The notes: generated by a model not told the origin, from the sequence alone. Shown: positions 16,750 to 25,320, counted from the stretch's first letter. The stretch: 42,542 nucleotides of DNA from Lachnospiraceae bacterium (GCA_021201665.1 JAJQEO010000083.1:6561-49102), one strand, 5' to 3'. Made by a program: numbers and translations.

Positions 16750-17814
16750 ATGAATGTCAGAAAAAGGTACAGAAGATTTGTCTGCGTACTTCTGCTGTTT
16801 AGCGTACTGGCACTGATCTTATGTGGAATGGCGCTGTTTCATAATATGGAGCTGCAAAAGAGCCAGATAGAGAGCAGCGCGCCCGTGGCAGAGCGCAAAA
16901 AGGTCTACCTGGGAGGTACGCCTATCGGTATTTATCTCGAGACGGACGGTGTGTTTGTGGTTGATACCGGGACGATAACTGCGGAGGATGGAACCAGCTG
17001 CTGTCCGTCAGAGAATATCATCTGTTCGGGCGACTATATTCAGGCGGTAAACGGAGAAGAGGTTCATACGAAAGAGGAGCTGGTCGCGTGCATCGCAAAA
17101 TATGGGTCGGACGAGCTGATTCTGGATGTGGACCGTCAGGGGGAGCAGATCAGCCTCAAGGTGACTCCGGTCAGGGATGAGGAAGGCACGTATAAGGCGG
17201 GCATCTGGGTGCGCAATGACACCCAGGGCATCGGAACGCTGACCTGGGTCGATGAGGATGGCTATTTCGGCGCGCTAGGGCATGGAATCAGTGATGTGGA
17301 TACCGCAGAGCTGCTGAATATCCAGGATGGAACCCTGTACAGTGCCCAAGTGGTTTCGGTCATCAAGGGCAGCGCCGGAGCACCGGGGGAGCTTTCCGGG
17401 ATCATCCATTACAGTGACGGCTATAAAATCGGGATCATTGAAGAAAACAGTGAAAACGGTATTTATGGAAGAATCACCGGTTTTTCGCTTGCCGTACAGG
17501 ATACGACGCTCTATGAGACGGCGTTCAGGCAGGAGGTAGAGACAGGCCCGGCCACGATTTTATGTACGGTAGACGGCACCTGCCGGGAATACGAGATCAA
17601 AATCCGGGAAGTACGCGAAAATGGAAGTGATGTCAACAAGGGAATGGTGATCGAAGTGACAGATCCGGAGCTTCTGGAGCTGACGGGCGGCATCGTGCAG
17701 GGGATGTCCGGGTCGCCGATCCTGCAAAATGGCAGGCTCGTCGGAGCAGTCACACATGTTTTCCTGGCCGATTCGACAAAGGGCTATGGAATTTTCATAG
17801 AAAACATGCTGTGA
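16750..17814 (+). CDS. spoIVB: SpoIVB serine peptidase (S55 family)
   Basis: A forespore-secreted protease that triggers pro-sigma-K processing through the SpoIVFA/BofA complex. It has one N-terminal membrane segment (about 10-30), a PDZ domain (GDYIQAVNGEEVHTKEELVACI, about 90-130), then the S55 peptidase with ALGHGISDVDT (His near 178) and GMSGSPILQNGRLVGAVTHV (Ser near 320) and KGYGIFIENML at the C-terminus. AAGAGGTG lies upstream of two ATGs (16747, 16750); the second has better spacing. All catalytic motifs are present. In Bacillus and many clostridia spo0A follows; it does not here. Confidence 0.95.
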   Translation: MNVRKRYRRFVCVLLLFSVLALILCGMALFHNMELQKSQIESSAPVAERKKVYLGGTPIGIYLETDGVFVVDTGTITAEDGTSCCPSENIICSGDYIQAVNGEEVHTKEELVACIAKYGSDELILDVDRQGEQISLKVTPVRDEEGTYKAGIWVRNDTQGIGTLTWVDEDGYFGALGHGISDVDTAELLNIQDGTLYSAQVVSVIKGSAGAPGELSGIIHYSDGYKIGIIEENSENGIYGRITGFSLAVQDTTLYETAFRQEVETGPATILCTVDGTCREYEIKIREVRENGSDVNKGMVIEVTDPELLELTGGIVQGMSGSPILQNGRLVGAVTHVFLADSTKGYGIFIENML

Positions 17815-18222
17815 TATGCCCTGCATTGCTTTGGTATTCAGACAAAAACGCAGACCGCCTCTTTTAGCGTGAAAGCATTAAGCCTTTAGGGGACAATATG
17901 CTTTTGTGAGAGAGCGCGGCCTGCGGAAAACCTGTAAAAAACTGACTGGCAGTAACGTAAAGCTACGCTGAAGGATATTCGCGAGATGGGCTTGTTGGCG
18001 TCTTTATAATATATTCCAGGCAGACGAACAGAAAGCAGAAGGTTGCTTCCTACACAATTGACGGGAAGGTATTTCAGGACGGATTCGCATAAAATTGTTG
18101 TGAAACTGGGTTACTTATATTATAATGAAAACCAGACCACTGCGCTGCAACGCGCCTGGCATGCGCCTGAGGGCATGGCTGCTGCCCAGATTGAGCTCAG
18201 TGAAAAAGGGAGGCTATAGCGA
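17815..18222 (+). promoter_or_regulatory. spoIVB to MutS-like spacer with predicted promoter at 18098-18126
   Basis: TTGTGA (18098-18103), 17 bp, TATAAT (18121-18126) is a convincing sigma-A promoter for the gene at 18223, leaving a leader of about 90 nt. The rest of the 408-bp spacer holds no gene, and no remnant of spo0A was recognised in any frame. Confidence 0.6.
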
Positions 18223-19944
18223 ATGTCAGAGAAATTAAGCTTGTTTTTCCCGCCAGGGAAGAATGCCGTGGAACGGAAGCTTCCGGATGCGACCTACCAT
18301 GATCTGTCAGTAGAGACGCTGTGCGGTCCGCTTACGGAAATGGAGCCGGAGCGCGCCCTGCTGCGGCGGATGCTGCATCGCATTTCCGGCGATGAGGACG
18401 TGGTCCGCTACCGCTGTGATGTGTTTGAGGACATTCTTCGCTTTCCGGCACTGCGAAAGCAGATGCAGAAGCTGCTCGACCGCGTGGATTTTCTGAAGAC
18501 CTATGGAAGCTTTGACAAGGGATCTGACGCGGCCGGGGTATGGGAGCTGGTACACCGGCTGGATGAGATGGACGAATATATTCAGTGCGTGCAGTCAATT
18601 TACAGCGTCTTAAATGAGAATGCGATTACTTCAGAAGGCCTGAAAAACCTGAAGGAATATGTGCGGAAGCTCTACGAAGACAGTGGGTTTGCAGAATTAA
18701 AGAAAGACATCGACGCGCTGAAGGTGGACGCCTCGAAGGTCAAAAGCGTCACGCTCGGTGTAAACCTGAACGACCGCTTTGAACCGGTCGAGACGGGCAT
18801 TGTCTCTATCAATGAAAAGCCTTTTACCAAATCAAGTGTCATCTCCAATTTCTGTGAATTCCTGAACCGCGGGGATGACACGCAGAAGGACACGGAATGG
18901 AATGGAAATATGAATTTCCGCACGGCTGGAATTGATTTTGATGAAGCGACGGAAAAAATGGGACGTGTAGGTCTCATGCGGATGAACCCGATGCTTGCGG
19001 GTCTGGCTTCAGTTGCAGATGACAGCCGCGGCGGGGATGTGATCCGGACACTTGACAGGGCAATCAGCGCGATGCTCACCAGGACGGTGAAAAAGCTGAA
19101 GTCTATTTTGTCCAGGCATGTATCTGTCAGCACGCACACGATATCCGCCCTGATCCCGGAATTTTTGTTTTACATCCGCTGGGCCGAATACATAGAAAAG
19201 ATGCAGCAGGCCGGGTTTACGTTCTGTAAGCCGCAGGTTCTCGCGCCGCAGGACCGAGATATGCGCGCGAGGGGACTGTACAACTTTAAACTCGCGCAGG
19301 CATTTTTTGAGAAAAAAGAGTCGGCGGATCAGATTGTGCCGAACGATCTCGATTTTGACAGAGAGCATCGGATTTATATCCTGACGGGGGCGAACCGCGG
19401 CGGCAAGACAACAATTACACAGGCGGTCGGTCTGGCGTTCCTGCTTGCGCAGAGCGGATTGTATGTCCCTGCAGAATCCTTTGCTTTTTCGCCGGCTGAC
19501 AATATTTTTACCCATTATCCCGCTGACGAGAACCAAACAATGGATTTAGGAAGATTAGGTGAGGAATCCAGCCGCTTCCGCGATTTGTTTCAGGCGGCGA
19601 CGCCGCGCAGCCTGCTGCTGCTCAATGAGTCATTTTCCACGACATCCTTTGAAGAAGGATATTTCATCGCACGCGATGTCACGCGCATTCTGCGCCGACT
19701 GGGTGTGCGGACGATTTATAACACGCACATGCACAAGCTGGCCACGGAGCTGGACGACCTCAACCAGGAGGGAGACTCAGACAGCCAGATCGCGAGCCTG
19801 ATTGTAGAGGCGGAGGAAGGAAACCGTTCCTACCGCGTAAAGGTTGCACCTCCCGGAGGAAAATCTTATGCCATGGATATTGCGTGGAAATATGGCGTTA
19901 CCTATGAACAGCTTGCCGAGGAGAAGAATGGGATGCTGCAGTAA
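18223..19944 (+). CDS. MutS-related ATPase (MutS domain V family), not a canonical mismatch repair MutS
   Basis: The C-terminal part is a MutS-type ABC ATPase: Walker A GANRGGKTT (388-396) in place of GPNMGGKST, a conserved ENQTMDLGRLGEESSRF block, Walker B LLLLNESFSTTS (about 461-472) and a THMHKLATELDD switch. The Walker B Asp that normally reads DE is Asn-Glu. The N-terminal 370 residues are a mainly helical lever/clamp-like region without the mismatch-reading domain I, and no Smr nuclease is present, so it is neither MutS nor MutS2. Such 550-600-aa proteins are frequent in clostridia, role unknown. Starts with ATG at 18223. Confidence 0.85.
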   Translation: MSEKLSLFFPPGKNAVERKLPDATYHDLSVETLCGPLTEMEPERALLRRMLHRISGDEDVVRYRCDVFEDILRFPALRKQMQKLLDRVDFLKTYGSFDKGSDAAGVWELVHRLDEMDEYIQCVQSIYSVLNENAITSEGLKNLKEYVRKLYEDSGFAELKKDIDALKVDASKVKSVTLGVNLNDRFEPVETGIVSINEKPFTKSSVISNFCEFLNRGDDTQKDTEWNGNMNFRTAGIDFDEATEKMGRVGLMRMNPMLAGLASVADDSRGGDVIRTLDRAISAMLTRTVKKLKSILSRHVSVSTHTISALIPEFLFYIRWAEYIEKMQQAGFTFCKPQVLAPQDRDMRARGLYNFKLAQAFFEKKESADQIVPNDLDFDREHRIYILTGANRGGKTTITQAVGLAFLLAQSGLYVPAESFAFSPADNIFTHYPADENQTMDLGRLGEESSRFRDLFQAATPRSLLLLNESFSTTSFEEGYFIARDVTRILRRLGVRTIYNTHMHKLATELDDLNQEGDSDSQIASLIVEAEEGNRSYRVKVAPPGGKSYAMDIAWKYGVTYEQLAEEKNGMLQ

Positions 19945-20024
19945 ATTGTAGCGATGCATATGCAAATAAAAAAAGAACTTTTTGCATGCCAAATGAAAGG
20001 CCACATTATTTTTACAAAAAATAG

Positions 20025-20053
20025 TTGACAATTTATATAATACGAGATAATAT
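20025..20053 (+). promoter_or_regulatory. strong predicted promoter for the coiled-coil gene
   Basis: TTGACA (20025-20030), 17 bp, TAATAT (20048-20053), inside an AT-rich stretch; an overlapping TATAAT is at 20036-20041. An AAAGGAGG ribosome site follows before the ATG at 20084. Confidence 0.7.
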
Positions 20054-20083
20054 ACATACAAAAAGCAAAGGAGGTTTTACACG

Positions 20084-20596
20084 ATGTCATTAACAAGACA
20101 AGATTTTGAGATGTTTTCGAAGCTGTTGGATGAAAAATTTGATGAAAAATTAGCTCCTGTTCATGAGAAAATGCTGAAAATTGATGGCCGATTGGATGCT
20201 TTAGAGCTAAAAATGGGAGAAATGCAGACTGATATCTGTGAACTCAAGGGAGATGTCAGCACGCTCAAGAAAGAGGTTCTCATCCTCAAGGAAGAGGTTG
20301 CCGTCCTCAATAAAAGGGTTGGTGATCTTGAAAAGCAGGTTGCTGTACTTGCAGTCAGACTTACTGAGGTTGAGCACCGGGTGAAGTCAATAGAATTGTG
20401 TCTGGAAAATGAAATTAAAAGAGATATCAGATTCCTTGCTGAGAATTACCTTCCGGCGGCAACCCGTTATCAGCAGGCAGAAACGGAGAGGCAGAAGCTG
20501 CGGAATGATGTAGATGTATTGAATATTGCAGTCAGGCACCACAGCGAAGATTTGTCGATATTGAAAAAGATGTTTCCGGCGGCTTTTCCAGCATAG
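20084..20596 (+). CDS. hypothetical coiled-coil protein
   Basis: 170 aa. Residues about 20-125 form a continuous heptad pattern with L, V and I at a/d positions (for example ELKGDVSTLKKEVLILKEEV and DLEKQVAVLAVRLTEVEHRV), likely a parallel coiled coil. There is no signal peptide and no membrane segment. The C-terminal end (NIAVRHHSEDLSILKKMF) is like that of many small clostridial proteins of unknown function that vary in coiled-coil length. The coding sequence is more AT-rich than flanking genes. It stands between the MutS-like gene and the PPTase with its own promoter. Function unknown. Confidence 0.8.
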   Translation: MSLTRQDFEMFSKLLDEKFDEKLAPVHEKMLKIDGRLDALELKMGEMQTDICELKGDVSTLKKEVLILKEEVAVLNKRVGDLEKQVAVLAVRLTEVEHRVKSIELCLENEIKRDIRFLAENYLPAATRYQQAETERQKLRNDVDVLNIAVRHHSEDLSILKKMFPAAFPA

Positions 20597-20610
20597 GCCA
20601 TGGAGCAAAT

Positions 20611-21435
20611 ATGGGCATAGTATTCAAATTATATATGATGACAACGGAGCCTTTTGCGGATCCGGAGGTGTTTGCGCAGTATTATCGGAATATGCCAAAG
20701 GAACGACAAAAGAAGATCGATAAGACCCGGATGGAGCAGGATAAAAAGCTCTCCCTCGCGGCAGGGATTCTGCTCGATCTGGGTTTAAAAAAATACGGAC
20801 TGAACGCGGTCGATACGCAAATATGCGCGGGAGAGTATGGGAAGCCGTACCTTCCAGATTATCCTGAGATCCATTTTAGCCTTTCTCATTCCAAAGAGAT
20901 GGCGCTGGCGGTATTTTCAGAGATGGAAATCGGCTGCGACATTGAATATCAGAAAAAGCCGAACGAGCATCTGGCCAGACGTTTTTACTGCCCGCAGGAG
21001 TATGCGTGGATGCAGGAGGCCGCAGATGAAGAGGAGCGGAAAACTCGTTTTTACCGCCTCTGGACGCTGAAGGAGAGTTTTATCAAGACGACGGGAATGG
21101 GACTTCGCCTGCCGCTGGACTCGTTTTGTTTTTCATTTGGGGAAGAAGCATCTGGATTTCAGCCGGAGAGCAGGCAGGTTCAAATGGAACGATATCAGTG
21201 TAAGCCTGTGCGAAAATCAGGCTTGCAGGAGATGGAATGCGACATTGCCCTGTGCGAATCTGAATATGCCGCGCGGAGTGAAAGAGTGAAAATCACGCAG
21301 CAATATGAGCAGGCACGGTATGAATTTTCGGAATATTGTTTTGGCGAAAATGGAGCATACTGCGCGGCTGTCTGTCTGCGGCAGGAAGGAAGAAGTTATG
21401 GCAAAGACGAAAGGAAGAGTGACCCTTCCAAGTGA
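20611..21435 (+). CDS. 4'-phosphopantetheinyl transferase, Sfp type
   Basis: It transfers the phosphopantetheine arm of CoA to a carrier-protein serine. The 274-aa product has SLSHSKEMALAVF (90-102), the metal-binding GCDIEYQ (D110, E112) and FYRLWTLKESFIKTTGMGL (W151, K154, E155), all at the right spacing for the Sfp/Gsp class. A C-terminal stretch after residue 185 is variable. No carrier protein, NRPS or PKS is in the window, so the target is unknown. It starts 15 nt after the coiled-coil gene, with a GGAG site, and overlaps lnpA by 38 nt. Confidence 0.9.
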   Translation: MGIVFKLYMMTTEPFADPEVFAQYYRNMPKERQKKIDKTRMEQDKKLSLAAGILLDLGLKKYGLNAVDTQICAGEYGKPYLPDYPEIHFSLSHSKEMALAVFSEMEIGCDIEYQKKPNEHLARRFYCPQEYAWMQEAADEEERKTRFYRLWTLKESFIKTTGMGLRLPLDSFCFSFGEEASGFQPESRQVQMERYQCKPVRKSGLQEMECDIALCESEYAARSERVKITQQYEQARYEFSEYCFGENGAYCAAVCLRQEGRSYGKDERKSDPSK

Positions 21436-23701
21436 AACCGGCTTTCTGGAAGAGACAAAGGAAATCATGGAGCGCTGGGGCGCGGACGCGCTCCGGGACA
21501 GTGACGGGACGAAGCTGGATGATGACCTGAAGGCGCTGGATGCAAAAATTTATATGACGTATTTTGTCGCGCGCGGGCACAACGAATTTGCCAGAGCGCA
21601 TATGGAGGAATGCCAGCAGCTGTATCTGATGTCTCAGAGGCACACAGCAGTTGAGGAGAAGCTTCTCATTTCCTTTATGGATGGATATTTTCAGGAACAG
21701 GTAATTCCGGATTACATCCATGATCCGAAAAAGTGGTGGGAGGTCATCGACCGGACGAGCGGCGAGGCGGTGCCGGCGGATGCCTGGGAGCTGGATCAGG
21801 AGCAGCACCGGATCACGCTGTACGCGGTGCCCTTTCATGAATATACGGTATCGTTTCTGGTGTATGCCATCTGGGATCCGACACAGATGTACAACCATAT
21901 TACCAATGACTGGGGAGAGAGGCCGCATGAGATTCCCTTTGATGTCCGTCAGAGCAGCTCCGGAGCATTTGCGAAGGAGTATCTGATCCAGTGGCTGAAG
22001 GACAACCCGTCTACGGATGTCGTCCGCTTTACTACCTTTTTCTATCACTTCACGCTGGTATTTAATGACCTGGCAAAAGAAAAATTCGTGGACTGGTTCG
22101 GCTATGGAGCCACGGTTTCTGTTCAGGCTCTGGAAGAGTTTGAACAGGAATATGGCTATGCGCTCAGGCCGGAGGATCTGGTAGACAATGGATATTACAA
22201 TTCACCGTTCCGCGTGCCGAGCAAGCATTATCTGGATTATATGGACTTTATTCAGAGATTTGTGGTCCGCAAAGCCAAAGAACTGGTAGACCTTGTCCAC
22301 GCGGCGGGACGGGAAGCCATGATGTTCCTCGGGGATAACTGGATCGGCACGGAGCCTTATGGGAAGTACTTTGGCGAGATCGGGCTGGATGCTGTGGTCG
22401 GCAGCGTCGGCGGCGGTGTGAGCCTGCGGCTGATCTCGGAGATTCCGCATGTAAAATACACAGAAGGGCGGTTCCTTCCCTATTTCTTTCCCGATACCTT
22501 TTATGAGGGAAATGATCCGGTGCCGGAGGCAATGCGGGACTGGATCCGGGCCAGACGCGCCATCATGCGCAAGCCGGTGGACCGGATTGGATATGGCGGC
22601 TACTTAAGTCTGGCATACAAATTCCCGGCGTTTGTCGACTATATTGAAAAAGTGACGGATGAATTCCGGCTCATCTATGACAGCATCAAAGGCGTTTCCC
22701 CATACTGCGGCCTGAAGGTGGCGATCCTGAATTCCTGGGGAACGCTCCGCTCCTGGCAGCCCTACATGGTGGCGCATGAGCTGCGCTACAAGCAGTGTTA
22801 CTCCTATATGGGCATGATGGAGAGCTTAAGCGGAATGGCGGTGGATGTCTCTTTCCTGAGCTTTGCCGACATCCGTGAAAACGGAATTCCTGCGGATATC
22901 GATGTGATGATCAACGCGGGAGATGCCATGACGGCCTTCTCCGGCGGTGAGGAGTGGCTGGATCCGGCGATCACGACGGCCATCCGCAGATGGGTATGGA
23001 ACGGCGGAGGCTTCTTAGGGGTCGGCGAGCCGACTGCGTGCCACGCAAACGGCAGATTTTTCCAGCTTGCCGATGTGCTGGGCGTCGATAAGGAGCTGGG
23101 CTTTACCCTTTCCACGGATAAATACTTTACCCAAGAGCAGAGCGGACACTTTATCCGAATGCAGTCATTCAAGGAAGACCAGTCAAATATTGAGAACTCG
23201 TCACCTGCTGAAGATCGATCAATTATTGAGAACCCGTCGGCTGCTGAGAATCTGAAATTTACTGAGAACCAGAATGATTTTCTTGCGCAGCATGATGGAA
23301 AGCCGCAGATAACATTTGACTTTGGCGAAGGTGTAAAAAATATTTACGCGATCGATGAGAAAACGGAGATTATCGAATATTCCGACGGGGAGGTTCATGC
23401 GGCTGCGCATCCTTACGGCAAAGGCTATGGTGTTTATTTTGCCGGGCTTCCTTACAGCTTCGCAAATACGAGGCTGTTGATGAACGCGCTTTATTACGCT
23501 GCACACAGGACCGGAGACATCCTTACGTGGTATTCGTCCAATCCGGCCTGTGAAGTGCATGCTTACCCGGGAACCGGGAAATTCGCGGTGCTGAACAATA
23601 CTTTGGAATTACAGAAGACGACCGTCTGCGACGGGCGGCAGTGGAAAAAATATGACTTACAGCCGGGTGAAATCATCTGGGGTACGACGAGAGAAGATTG
23701 A
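21398..23701 (+). CDS. lnpA: GH112 1,3-beta-galactosyl-N-acetylhexosamine (or galactosyl-rhamnose) phosphorylase
   Basis: Phosphorolyses a beta-galactoside to alpha-galactose 1-phosphate and the free sugar; family members act on lacto-N-biose, galacto-N-biose or galactosyl-rhamnose. The 767-aa product has the TIM-barrel start KGRVTLPSETGF, the FLGDNWIGTEPYG segment with the expected acid Asp, GSVGGGVSLRL, and a C-terminal region containing GGGFLGVGEPTACHANGR and beta-rich domains. ATG at 21398 follows AGGAAGG; a longer frame opens at 21305 but overlaps the PPTase by more. Residues about 594-626 carry a Ser/Glu/Asn-rich insertion with a 12-aa repeat. Sugar specificity cannot be told from sequence by eye. 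The nucleotidyltransferase after it may use a related product. Confidence 0.9.
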   Translation: MAKTKGRVTLPSETGFLEETKEIMERWGADALRDSDGTKLDDDLKALDAKIYMTYFVARGHNEFARAHMEECQQLYLMSQRHTAVEEKLLISFMDGYFQEQVIPDYIHDPKKWWEVIDRTSGEAVPADAWELDQEQHRITLYAVPFHEYTVSFLVYAIWDPTQMYNHITNDWGERPHEIPFDVRQSSSGAFAKEYLIQWLKDNPSTDVVRFTTFFYHFTLVFNDLAKEKFVDWFGYGATVSVQALEEFEQEYGYALRPEDLVDNGYYNSPFRVPSKHYLDYMDFIQRFVVRKAKELVDLVHAAGREAMMFLGDNWIGTEPYGKYFGEIGLDAVVGSVGGGVSLRLISEIPHVKYTEGRFLPYFFPDTFYEGNDPVPEAMRDWIRARRAIMRKPVDRIGYGGYLSLAYKFPAFVDYIEKVTDEFRLIYDSIKGVSPYCGLKVAILNSWGTLRSWQPYMVAHELRYKQCYSYMGMMESLSGMAVDVSFLSFADIRENGIPADIDVMINAGDAMTAFSGGEEWLDPAITTAIRRWVWNGGGFLGVGEPTACHANGRFFQLADVLGVDKELGFTLSTDKYFTQEQSGHFIRMQSFKEDQSNIENSSPAEDRSIIENPSAAENLKFTENQNDFLAQHDGKPQITFDFGEGVKNIYAIDEKTEIIEYSDGEVHAAAHPYGKGYGVYFAGLPYSFANTRLLMNALYYAAHRTGDILTWYSSNPACEVHAYPGTGKFAVLNNTLELQKTTVCDGRQWKKYDLQPGEIIWGTTRED
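23184..23255 (+). repeat. 36-bp internal direct repeat within lnpA
   Basis: Two 36-bp units (23184-23219, 23220-23255) encode two 12-aa copies around the motif IEN(S/P)S(P/A)AE, followed by a shorter third trace with TENQ. The period keeps the frame. It sits between the phosphorylase core and the C-terminal beta region, likely a surface loop. Confidence 0.75.
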
Positions 23702-23739
23702 ACCGTACAGAAAAAACATATATAAAATAAGGAAAAAAC

Positions 23740-23815
23740 GACATGAGTACGAATGAAATCATGTGCTACATAAAGAAATGATGACATGAGTACGAATGAA
23801 ATCACGTGATATAAT
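23740..23815 (+). promoter_or_regulatory. direct repeats overlapping an extended -10 promoter
   Basis: Two 26-bp direct repeats (23740-23765 and 23783-23808) differ at one position and are 43 bp apart. Each contains ACATGA...TCATGT arms, the second with one wobble. The second copy runs into TGATATAAT (23807-23815), a TGnTATAAT extended -10 element; no good -35 is present, as usual for that class. The repeats look like tandem operator sites for an unknown regulator controlling the downstream gene. Confidence 0.5.
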
Positions 23816-23819
23816 GAAA

Positions 23820-23923
23820 GCCGTGCATTATAAGTTGCGCTTTGCGCAAGGCACGGTACCGTTCTCGATTTTCTGCGAAAATCGGAACATAGCCTGCGTC
23901 CATACTTGCTGGGCAAGTGTGGA
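23820..23923 (+). promoter_or_regulatory. structured 5' leader with three consecutive triloop stem-loops
   Basis: Stem 1 has TTGCGC/GCGCAA around TTT, with an outer CCGTGC/GCACGG (23821-23856). Stem 2 is CGATTTTC/GAAAATCG around TGC (23866-23884), the dispersed element also at 1849. Stem 3 is an 11-bp arm with one wobble around TGG (23899-23923). All would lie in the transcript from the promoter just upstream, with the nucleotidyltransferase start at 23989. None is followed by a T-run. Confidence 0.5.
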
Positions 23924-23988
23924 CATATGATACGATGAAGGACAGCCTCTTGGCTGGGAAGAGAGCGGAAGAATCAGGGAGGCAGAAA

Positions 23989-24984
23989 ATGAAAAAACCA
24001 GTTTTAGTAGTTATGGCAGCCGGGATGGGGAGCCGCTACGGCGGACTCAAGCAGATTGATCCGGTCGATACAGAAGGACACATTATCATGGACTTTTCCA
24101 TTTATGACGCAGTCCGCGCGGGATTTGAAAAGGTGATTTTTATCATCAAAAGAGAAAATGAGGCAGACTTCCGGGCGGCGATCGGCGACAGGCTGAGCGG
24201 CCATATTGAGGTGGCCTATGTTTACCAGGAGCTGACCAACCTTCCGGAGGGATTCTCCGTACCGGCAGGCAGAGTGAAGCCCTGGGGAACCGGACATGCG
24301 GTGCTCTCCTGCATCAACGAGTTGGACGGTCCGCTTGTGGTCATCAACGCGGACGACTACTATGGAAGAAACGCATTTGCCCTGGCTTACGATTTCCTTA
24401 CGCAGGAGCCTGCCGGGACAGCTTTAAAGACATCTGAAAGCTGCCCTGAGCAAATCCAGGAGCCGATTAGCGGTGAAGAAAAACGATCCTCGACTGGCGG
24501 CCGCTATATGATGGTCGGCTATCGCCTGGAAAACACCCTCACTGAGAATGGCTCTGTGGCTCGCGGCATCTGCGAGACGGATGAGGGAGGCTTCCTGAAA
24601 AAGATTACCGAGCGCACGCACATTGAAAAACAGGGCCGACAGATCATCTGGATGGAGGACGATGGAGTGACCACGCATTCTCTGGCGGCCGATACCACAG
24701 TATCTCTGAATATGTGGGGATTTTCTGCGGACATTCTTACTCATTTAAAAGAACGATTCCGGGCTTTCCTCGAAGAAAATCTGGAGAAAAATCCGCTGAA
24801 GTGCGAGTATTTCCTGCCGTTCGTCGTGGACGAGCTGCTTGCAGAGGAAAAGGCCGCTGTCAAAGTAGAGCGGACGCCGGACAAATGGTATGGTGTGACC
24901 TACAAAGAGGATAAACCCATGCTGATGGCTGCCATCCAGAGCATGAAGGAGCAGGGGATTTATCCGCAGAAGCTGTGGGAATGA
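23989..24984 (+). CDS. sugar-phosphate nucleotidyltransferase family protein
   Basis: 331-aa NTP-transferase fold. The N-terminal VLVVMAAGMGSRYGGLKQIDPV is the nucleotide-binding G-x-G-x-R...K signature, followed by VVINADDYYG (the metal-binding strand) and a long C-terminal half with CEYFLPFVVDELL and VKVERTPDKWYGVTYKEDK. It is typical of single-domain uridylyl/thymidylyl transferases; exact substrate unknown. ATG at 23989 has AGGGAGG upstream; a longer frame from 23917 lacks a ribosome site and would run through stem 3. It follows lnpA by 287 bp with its own promoter. A role with the galactose/hexosamine 1-phosphate made by the phosphorylase is an inference from position. Confidence 0.88.
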   Translation: MKKPVLVVMAAGMGSRYGGLKQIDPVDTEGHIIMDFSIYDAVRAGFEKVIFIIKRENEADFRAAIGDRLSGHIEVAYVYQELTNLPEGFSVPAGRVKPWGTGHAVLSCINELDGPLVVINADDYYGRNAFALAYDFLTQEPAGTALKTSESCPEQIQEPISGEEKRSSTGGRYMMVGYRLENTLTENGSVARGICETDEGGFLKKITERTHIEKQGRQIIWMEDDGVTTHSLAADTTVSLNMWGFSADILTHLKERFRAFLEENLEKNPLKCEYFLPFVVDELLAEEKAAVKVERTPDKWYGVTYKEDKPMLMAAIQSMKEQGIYPQKLWE

Positions 24985-25059
24985 TGTGATTTATGAAAAT
25001 CATTGTGGATATGGTCTTAAAAATGTAGTAGAATATTAAAAAAGAAAGGGGGATGTTCT

Positions 25060-25320
25060 ATGAAAGATTATGGAGATAAAGAGAGAAGAGAAGATTTTGA
25101 TTTTTTCATTGAGCATTACCAGGAGTTTTATAGAAAATATGGTCATTCGTTTCTTGTAATAAAAGAGCAAAAGGTAATTGGTTGTTATGATTCAGAGAAT
25201 ACTGCGATTAAAGAAACAATAAAAGTATGGCCGCTTGGGACTTTCATTGTTCAGGAATGTAATGGAGATGAATCTGCTTATACGAATTATATTTCATCCT
25301 GGCAGATTATACAGATATAA
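25060..25320 (+). CDS. small DUF5678-like hypothetical protein
   Basis: 86 aa: FFIEHYQEFYRKYGHSFLVIKEQKVIGCYDSENTAI then a beta-rich end PLGTFIVQEC. This (helix, YxxKYxxxFLVI, G-x-Y-D, FIVQ) resembles small DUF5678 proteins, often found with aspartyl-protease-like partners; no such partner is adjacent. It is strikingly AT-rich compared with the genes on both sides, consistent with recent arrival. AAAGGGGG precedes the ATG. A terminator follows at 25427. Function unknown. Confidence 0.7.
   Translation: MKDYGDKERREDFDFFIEHYQEFYRKYGHSFLVIKEQKVIGCYDSENTAIKETIKVWPLGTFIVQECNGDESAYTNYISSWQIIQI

Noticed and set aside
16455..16802. 115-aa open frame upstream of spoIVB
   Set aside because: It crosses a terminator and repeats, has no family resemblance, and overlaps the spoIVB start in another frame.
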